From the NCBI GenBank assembly GCA_023213315.1, contig JAKCPI010000376.1, forward strand, positions 55,037-119,036: 64,000 bases of DNA, in the 5' to 3' direction. The notes under the pieces were generated by a model, which saw nothing but the letters and a program-made list of their open reading frames with translations, made no database searches and had not been told where the DNA came from. Positions 58,912-64,000 of this stretch are shown in pieces. A program made the translations under genes and the position numbers. The DNA is from Euborellia annulipes. Taxonomy: Eukaryota > Arthropoda > Insecta > Dermaptera > Anisolabididae. Each line of letters opens with the position of its first letter. Positions within the stretch are counted from its first letter, which is position 1.

Positions 58912-60609
58912 ATGGGGTCTGGGAGAGAGTATCTTCTTAATAATATATTAGATAACCTTGAAGAAGAAGATGAAGAAAATCATCTTTTGCGAATAGCCCA
59001 AGCAATGGACACAGAAAGGGATGAAAGCAATAACTCTGCGGAAGGCTACAGAAAATATGAGTTAGAAGGGAAAGAAGAAAACATGGATGCCCAAATATCA
59101 TTGAAAAGGAAGCTGGAAGATGAAAATAATCAATCATGTGAACCTAGGACTACTAGAAATAATAATGGTCAGTTATCTTATTCTATTAATAATAATATTC
59201 ATGTCACTAATAGTGAATCGCTAAATAATATCCAAACAAATAAAACCACCTCCCAAAACACACCTACTTCACATGTTGAAGATGGCTCATCATCATCCTC
59301 TCAGACCGCTTGTGAAAATCAGTTGGCAGTGCCAAACGTCCAAGCATTTGTGGAAAATAAATATGCAAAATTTTGCTCCTCAAATAGATATAGTTCCAGT
59401 GATAGTGGTCCTTTTTCTGTTTATATAGAAAATATTAACAAAAACATTAAATTACGTCCTATGCATGTAGGCAAATTAATCAGAGACAACTCTTTTCTTT
59501 TATACGAAAAAATTAACCAAATTCGCCCCTTGGATTTTAAAAGAGTTAAAATAATTCTAAATACCTTTCAAGAAGCCAATTCCCTAGTGGAGGAAAGTTT
59601 TTGGGCAAAAAATGAGTTAATTTGTTTTATACCAAATTATAGATTATATACACAAGGCATAGTAAGAAATATAGAGTATTCTCTATCAGAGGACGAGGTA
59701 ATAAATTATTCTGTTTGTAACCAAAAAATTATGAAGGCTAAACGAATTTATAAGAAAGATATAAAAGACCCAAATAATCGGGTTCCGACTCCAGTCTTCA
59801 TTATTACTTTCAGAGGACAAAGTTTACCAAATGATATTAAAATAGTAGGTGTAATTTGCAAGGTTGAACCTTATGTTGAACGCGTAATTCAATGTTTTAA
59901 ATGCCTCCGTTTTGGACATTTTTCTCTCCATTGTAAAAGTAAAGAACGATGCAGTATTTGCGGAGAGACTCACTCTTCTCCCTCTGGTTGCAATGAACAG
60001 CCCAAATGTGTCCATTGCAGAGGAAGCCATAAATCCACAGATAAATCCTGTCCAGAATTCCAGAGTCAACAGAATATTAAAGTCGCAATGGCTAATATGA
60101 ACATGTCATTCACAGAAGCGAAAAACTGTTTAATTGAAGATAGCTATGCTACTCGATTAAACATGGACTTAAATAATTCAGAATCATTTCCTTCACTAAC
60201 ATCACAAAAAACTCCTAATACTCTACCATCGGCCAATGTACCGGGACATACAAGTATCAAAGAAGCGAATGAAAATGTCTACAATACATCTAAGGAAAGA
60301 AATCGTAAGGTTAGGAAAACAAATGATGGACAAAGACACTATCCCAATATTCAAAATGAATCAAATTGCTTGAACATTCCTCAAATTCCAGTAACCCAAA
60401 AAGAAACGTACATAATCAACAAAAGTAATGTGAAAGACATTATTATAAATTTATTGAAAAAAATGTTATCACTACTAGATCCTTCAAGTACAAAAGTATT
60501 GACATCCACAGATAACCAGAAGATCCTTACAGAAGCTCTAGAAGATATGTTAAAATCGTTTGTATACTACACAGGCAACCAAACAATCTCCAGTGATGAA
60601 GATTTATGA
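58912..60609 (+). CDS. Gag-like ORF1 protein of a jockey-type retrotransposon
   Basis: 565 codons, ATG in a good context (cccaATGG). Residues 1-150 are acidic and Asn/Ser-rich with no fold visible. Residues about 165-325 match the domain that precedes the zinc knuckles in arthropod jockey-type ORF1 proteins, including VPTPVFIITFRG, LPNDIKIVG and EPYVERVIQCFKC. Three CCHC knuckles follow: C328-C341 (CX2CX4HX4C), C347-C360 (CX2CX3HX5C) and C366-C380 (CX2CX3HX6C). The tail (381-565) is Asn/Ser-rich with a hydrophobic helix-like part (IIINLLKKMLSLLDP). Proteins of this family bind the element RNA and form ribonucleoprotein particles. The frame has no stop or frameshift, unusual for an old insertion. 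Codon use is AT-rich like its surroundings. Confidence 0.9.
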   Translation: MGSGREYLLNNILDNLEEEDEENHLLRIAQAMDTERDESNNSAEGYRKYELEGKEENMDAQISLKRKLEDENNQSCEPRTTRNNNGQLSYSINNNIHVTNSESLNNIQTNKTTSQNTPTSHVEDGSSSSSQTACENQLAVPNVQAFVENKYAKFCSSNRYSSSDSGPFSVYIENINKNIKLRPMHVGKLIRDNSFLLYEKINQIRPLDFKRVKIILNTFQEANSLVEESFWAKNELICFIPNYRLYTQGIVRNIEYSLSEDEVINYSVCNQKIMKAKRIYKKDIKDPNNRVPTPVFIITFRGQSLPNDIKIVGVICKVEPYVERVIQCFKCLRFGHFSLHCKSKERCSICGETHSSPSGCNEQPKCVHCRGSHKSTDKSCPEFQSQQNIKVAMANMNMSFTEAKNCLIEDSYATRLNMDLNNSESFPSLTSQKTPNTLPSANVPGHTSIKEANENVYNTSKERNRKVRKTNDGQRHYPNIQNESNCLNIPQIPVTQKETYIINKSNVKDIIINLLKKMLSLLDPSSTKVLTSTDNQKILTEALEDMLKSFVYYTGNQTISSDEDL

Positions 60610-60621
60610 AAGTCCACCGTT

Positions 60622-60651
60622 ATGTCATCAACACCCAGAATATTATTGTAA
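60622..60651 (+). pseudogene. ORF2 stub of the retrotransposon
   Basis: The short frame MSSTPRILL then stop starts 12 bases after the ORF1 stop, where ORF2 begins in jockey-type elements. RILL resembles the first strand of the apurinic-type endonuclease (typically followed by W-N). The rest of ORF2 is absent, so the deletion junction is probably at or near 60648. Inferred from position and a short match. Confidence 0.5.
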
Positions 60652-60971
60652 TATTTCACTAGATATAATTTTATCTTATTGTTAGTATTTTGTATGAAAT
60701 AATTTAATGTATTTTTTCATGTTATGTATATACTATTTTAAACATGTAAAATGGCTTGATGGCAACAAGCTGGTGGCCAAATAAAATAAAATAAAAAAAA
60801 AAAAATATGTGATTGGGGGAAGAGGGGGGGGGGTTACCGCTCGAATCGTCCGAACCCGGCTATTTTCGAAAAATTTCCTTGCTGCGTCCTTGGTTGCCAT
60901 AATAAAGCAAAAATTATTACATTTAGATATTTAAATTGGAATTATAATTAGAAAAATTATGACCTCTGTTT

Positions 60972-61916
60972 TTCCTATATGTATATGTTAATTTACATAT
61001 AACTTATATAGAGAGAAAAAGTATTGGATTCATGTCAAAAATTCGCGTTTTGAGGTTCCCTGAAATCAAAAAAAGTGGTTTTCGCGACACGGTCTGTCTG
61101 TATGTCTGAGAACAAAATATCTCAAGAACGAAAAGAGCTACGAGGTTGAAATTTTATATTTAAGTTAGGCGCCCGCCTAGAAAGTGACACAAAGCTTTTG
61201 AATAAAATTGGCCAGAAAGTATTAGTACTTTACTGATGTACTTTTTCAGTATTTTTTCAGATTTTCTCAAATTCGCTCTAACGATTTTGATTAAAATTCA
61301 AAAATCAATTATTTTTTAGATGCTCTTTCAAATGTATATTCTCATTTTGCTTTCAAAATTGTTTGAAGCACACTTTACTCTTGTAATTCATAGAAAAGAT
61401 AGGAGAAATGGTTGCTATGTAGGGTTGGTTGAATTGATTTCGATTTTAAGCGTCGATTTTCGATTAAAATACAAAGACTGTAGTCTTTAAAGAAGTTATA
61501 AAGACTGAATAAATTGATTTGGGCATCAGTAATGCAACGTTCTATTTTTCTTGTTCCACAAACCGCTTGAAAATCGTAAGCAGAACCTTAAAATCAACTT
61601 ATGGGCATAGCGAAAAATTTTTTGTACAAAAATCGAAAATCGATTTCTTTCAAAATCGATCATTTGGTTTCGAATTTAAAATCGACGAATCGAATATCGA
61701 TTCAGCCTCCGAATCTACCAACCCTTTTGCCATGATAACAAAATATAAATATTTTCCCATGTTTATAAATTTTCCATCTTTAATTTTAATGTTTGCTGAA
61801 ACTATCAATAAATAAATAAATATATGTCGACACAAAAAAATCTGGTGTGACAAGAGCAGAACACAACTTTCTCTTATCTTTGGTGATAGAAAGTTTGTGC
61901 TGTGCAACCAGTCACA
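60972..61916 (+). mobile_element. R1 repeat copy split by a hAT element
   Basis: Diverged head, body (agtattagtactttactgat), then X-box region interrupted by the insertion at 61420-61726, then aaatatttcccat-type sequence and a degraded tail hairpin (61832-61916). Confidence 0.75.
61420..61726. mobile_element. TCGATT-word hAT-like element with 8-bp TSD
   Basis: The ends are TAGGGTTGGTTGAATT and inverted (ctaccaaccctt). The duplication is ttgctatg (61412-61419) and ttgccatg (61727-61734), 7 of 8. The interior ends are arrays of AATCGA/TCGATT words. 307 bp, non-coding. Confidence 0.8.
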
Positions 61917-61924
61917 GAATATTA

Positions 61925-62800
61925 TTACACTTTGTTTGCAAATTTAAAAGACAGTTTATGTAAGTAATAGTAGTGCTTTTATCTTATTTATAATAGGTAG
62001 TAATTACTTTTATTTGACTCTCTTAGTCAATGAATAGTTCTCAACTGATGATTGCACGTGTCCCTCAACCTCTTTTCTTCCCCGTTGTTTACGATCGCAC
62101 AAACGTCGTCGCCAGTCACTCAAGCACTCGCATTTATAACCTTAGCTGGCGCCAGGACCCTTGATACCCAGGGACCCCATCGCCCTGAAAGAGACATAAA
62201 AATCCATGACTCCCGGGATTCTATGCAGTCGCCTTTTCTTTCTACTTTCCCTCCTCTCACCCCTTATACTTATTGGGTTATATTGGGACTGATACAATAT
62301 TCGGCGATACAAGCCACTGGATTGTCGGTGGTGATAAAGCCCTTCCGGTAGGGATGGAGTTTAAGATGAAACTATTCAAAAGAAAAAAAAAGATGGAAAT
62401 TTAGAATGGATTTTTTTTTTTATTATTTTGGAATATATTATAAAGTTAACAAGACTTATCTTATTATTGCCAAACTAGCGCGTCTAGCCAGGGGGGCTTC
62501 TCCCCTTCTGGATGTTTCCAACTCTGGCTCGGGCCCACCTGCGGTGGACCCTCGCCTTACCATTCTTGTCTTGGTACTTTTTAAAATTTCTACAGGCTCT
62601 AGAGGTATTCAGAAAAACAGGCAGATAAACGAATTATATACAAGTTTATAAGCAACAGAGATATTTTTATGATAGCCATTTAAGGGGCCTCGCTCCCCTA
62701 AATCCACCCCCTCAGCTGGCTCGGACCGGACTTGCCTTTCCTTAATCAAATGCCGCAATCTTTCAGACACTCGTTTCAAGTAATTAATGTAAAAATTCAT
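61925..62800. other. Unique stretch, GC-richer block
   Basis: 62100-62350 and 62470-62760 are of balanced composition. An open frame at 62052-62351 has no recognised domain, and its product looks random. Nothing firm can be called. Confidence 0.3.
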
Positions 62801-62804
62801 AAAT

Positions 62805-62990
62805 GTAACGCCTTCGGCAAGTAAAAGCATCTAATTTATTCTTGCTTACTGTTTAAAAGTCTTAAATTTTCCTCTCAGACTAAAAGTTTTAAATTTTACT
62901 CGCTGACTACACTTCCTCAGTGAGAGAGAGTGGTAAACAGGCACATAAAACGGAAGTCAGTGGCTAGCGCTTTATATATGTAGGTATAAA
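62805..62990 (+). repeat. Dispersed repeat R6
   Basis: Shares gcatctaatttattcttgct, ggaagtcagtggctagcgct and ttatatat with 13640-13910. Confidence 0.55.
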
Positions 62991-63101
62991 ATTTTTTTTA
63001 GATATATTATAAAATATGCGTCCATTCAAATAAACGCACATTTACACAGGTGCATAATAGGATTTTTTTGTATTCCTAATAATTAACGTAAATAGGTAAA
63101 T

Positions 63102-63243
63102 TTAATAAAAATTAATTAAAAACAGGTGATATGTTCAATTTATTTCATATTTATACCAATGAATATATTATCATAATGAATACATAGATACTACATATTA
63201 ATGAATACATATCACCTAGTGTTTTTAATTAATTTTCATTAAT
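63102..63243. mobile_element. Small palindromic MITE-like repeat
   Basis: Arms of about 35 bp (aaaattaattaaaaaca, ggtgatatgt and complements) enclose about 65 bp. Target duplication uncertain (TTAA-like sequences occur at both edges). Confidence 0.5.
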
Positions 63244-63244
63244 C

Positions 63245-64000
63245 TTAACCCTTTTCAGATTGAGTCAAGAGTTACTAATTTAAATTTATATAAAAATAGA
63301 ACATTATAGGGCGCGACGACGTCATCGGTCATTTCGCGTAGAAGATAATATTGTATAATAGAAAAAAAAATGATTAAAACAAAAAAGGTCAAACGAAAAT
63401 TTTTTCGGTTCATTATTTTTTCGGCAAAAAAGTTTAACCTCGTCAGTCTGTCAGTTTGGGGGCATCCAAAGAACAAAAACGCTTTTATTCAAAATTCCCC
63501 CGTTTTTATTAATATCAAAAATATTTATAATAATTATTAAAAGAAGTAGAGAAAGATATTTTTTAGAAAAAAAAATTCTCATCTATAAAATTTATTAGAA
63601 TTTTGTTTGTTATTCTTTTGGCAATGGTTATCTTTCGATTGAATTTCGAGGAAAGAATTCCAAGATAATTGAGGGTGAGTTGAAAGGGGGAAAAAAAGGA
63701 AAGGCGGTGGATGAATTTTCACTTGGGCGTTGAAGGGCCATCGAGCAGATCGCAATCTCATTCATTCAAGCGATCCTATCAAGAACGCAATGGAACGAAC
63801 TCATCGCCAGAAATCGCCTGATAGGATAATAGACCCCAGGACAAGATTGCTTAAGATTCTTTTTTTTTTTTTTGAAATTTCATCAAATATATTTACAAAA
63901 ATTTGTTAAATATTCCTTTTACTAGTCAAGCCCGAATCGAGGTATCCATTGATTATTAATATATTGATATAAAGGCGTAAATAAATCAACAATAATTTTA
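63245..64000. other. Unique stretch to window end
   Basis: No gene or repeat family recognised. A block of balanced composition lies at 63700-63850. Confidence 0.35.

Larger units (their letters stand above)
58754..60804 (+). mobile_element. Gag-only jockey-type non-LTR retrotransposon
   Basis: The element of about 2.05 kb has a 5' leader of about 158 bases, a full ORF1, an ORF2 stub (60622-60651), a 3' UTR with ggcttgatggcaacaagctg and a (AATAA)n/poly-A tail. It is flanked by atatgtgattggggg at 58739-58753 and 60805-60819. The direct duplication and tail show that it inserted by target-primed reverse transcription. It has no endonuclease or reverse transcriptase, so it must have been mobilised in trans or lost ORF2 after insertion. 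Confidence 0.85.
58604..60892. mobile_element. hAT element split by a retrotransposon
   Basis: The ends are CAAGGCCG and inverted (cgtccttg). The duplication is gttgacat (58596-58603) and gttgccat (60893-60900), 7 of 8. Without the retroelement the hAT unit is about 220 bp, with a G run near one end, like the other G-rich units here. Confidence 0.75.

Noticed and set aside
62052..62351. 99-codon frame in a GC-richer block
   Set aside because: No domain, no splice or start support; GC-rich sequence has fewer stops by chance.

Overview
The window looks like intergenic and intronic DNA of an animal, most likely an arthropod. It is AT-rich with long A/T runs and microsatellites, has very few coding exons, and carries many interspersed repeats: tRNA-derived SINEs, hAT-type miniature elements, Penelope-type hammerhead motifs and a jockey-like gag gene. 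I see no bacterial operons, rRNA, CRISPR array or true tRNA gene. I cannot name the species.

Host coding sequence is sparse. The best candidate is a minus-strand gene. Its first coding exon (14280-14502) encodes an N-terminal hydrophobic segment and a Ser/Pro-rich linker. A second exon (5705-5834) has good splice sites, and its reading phase fits exon 1 exactly. The intron of about 8.4 kb between them is filled with SINEs, a fold-back element, a hAT element and two copies of a large repeat called here R1. A 47-codon THAP zinc-finger fragment lies at 33278-33421.

The only long ORF (58912-60609, 565 codons) is the gag/ORF1 of a jockey-type non-LTR retrotransposon. Its element has a short 5' leader, a poly-A tail and a 15-bp target-site duplication. 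ORF2 is reduced to a 9-codon stub, so this is a gag-only element. It sits inside a hAT miniature element that has its own 8-bp duplication.

Repeat layout by region: 1.8-6.5 kb has a SINE, two hAT elements inserted into one target, and hammerhead-bearing inverted repeats. 7.3-8.2 kb is a fold-back element. 9.2-11.8 kb has two R1 copies with nested SINE and hAT. 13-20 kb has SINEs, a hammerhead and R1 copies. 21.7-31.1 kb has R1, a long hammerhead palindrome, SINEs and nested hAT and TA-target elements. 31.8-39 kb is mostly unique sequence, with homopolymer tracts and a GATC-word element. 39.3-51.5 kb has R1 copies (one perfect inverted pair), SINEs, hammerhead palindromes and a CGGTTT-word hAT element. 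53-64 kb is mostly unique apart from an R4 fragment, degraded R1 pieces, the gag element, and an R1 copy split by a hAT insertion.

Two themes recur. First, minimal hammerhead ribozyme cores (CUGANGA - stem II - GAAAC - GUC), mostly in head-to-head inverted repeats, match what is known of Penelope-like element terminal repeats. Second, R1, a non-coding repeat present in about a dozen copies, carries a consensus RFX X-box palindrome and ends in an approximately 88-base hairpin.
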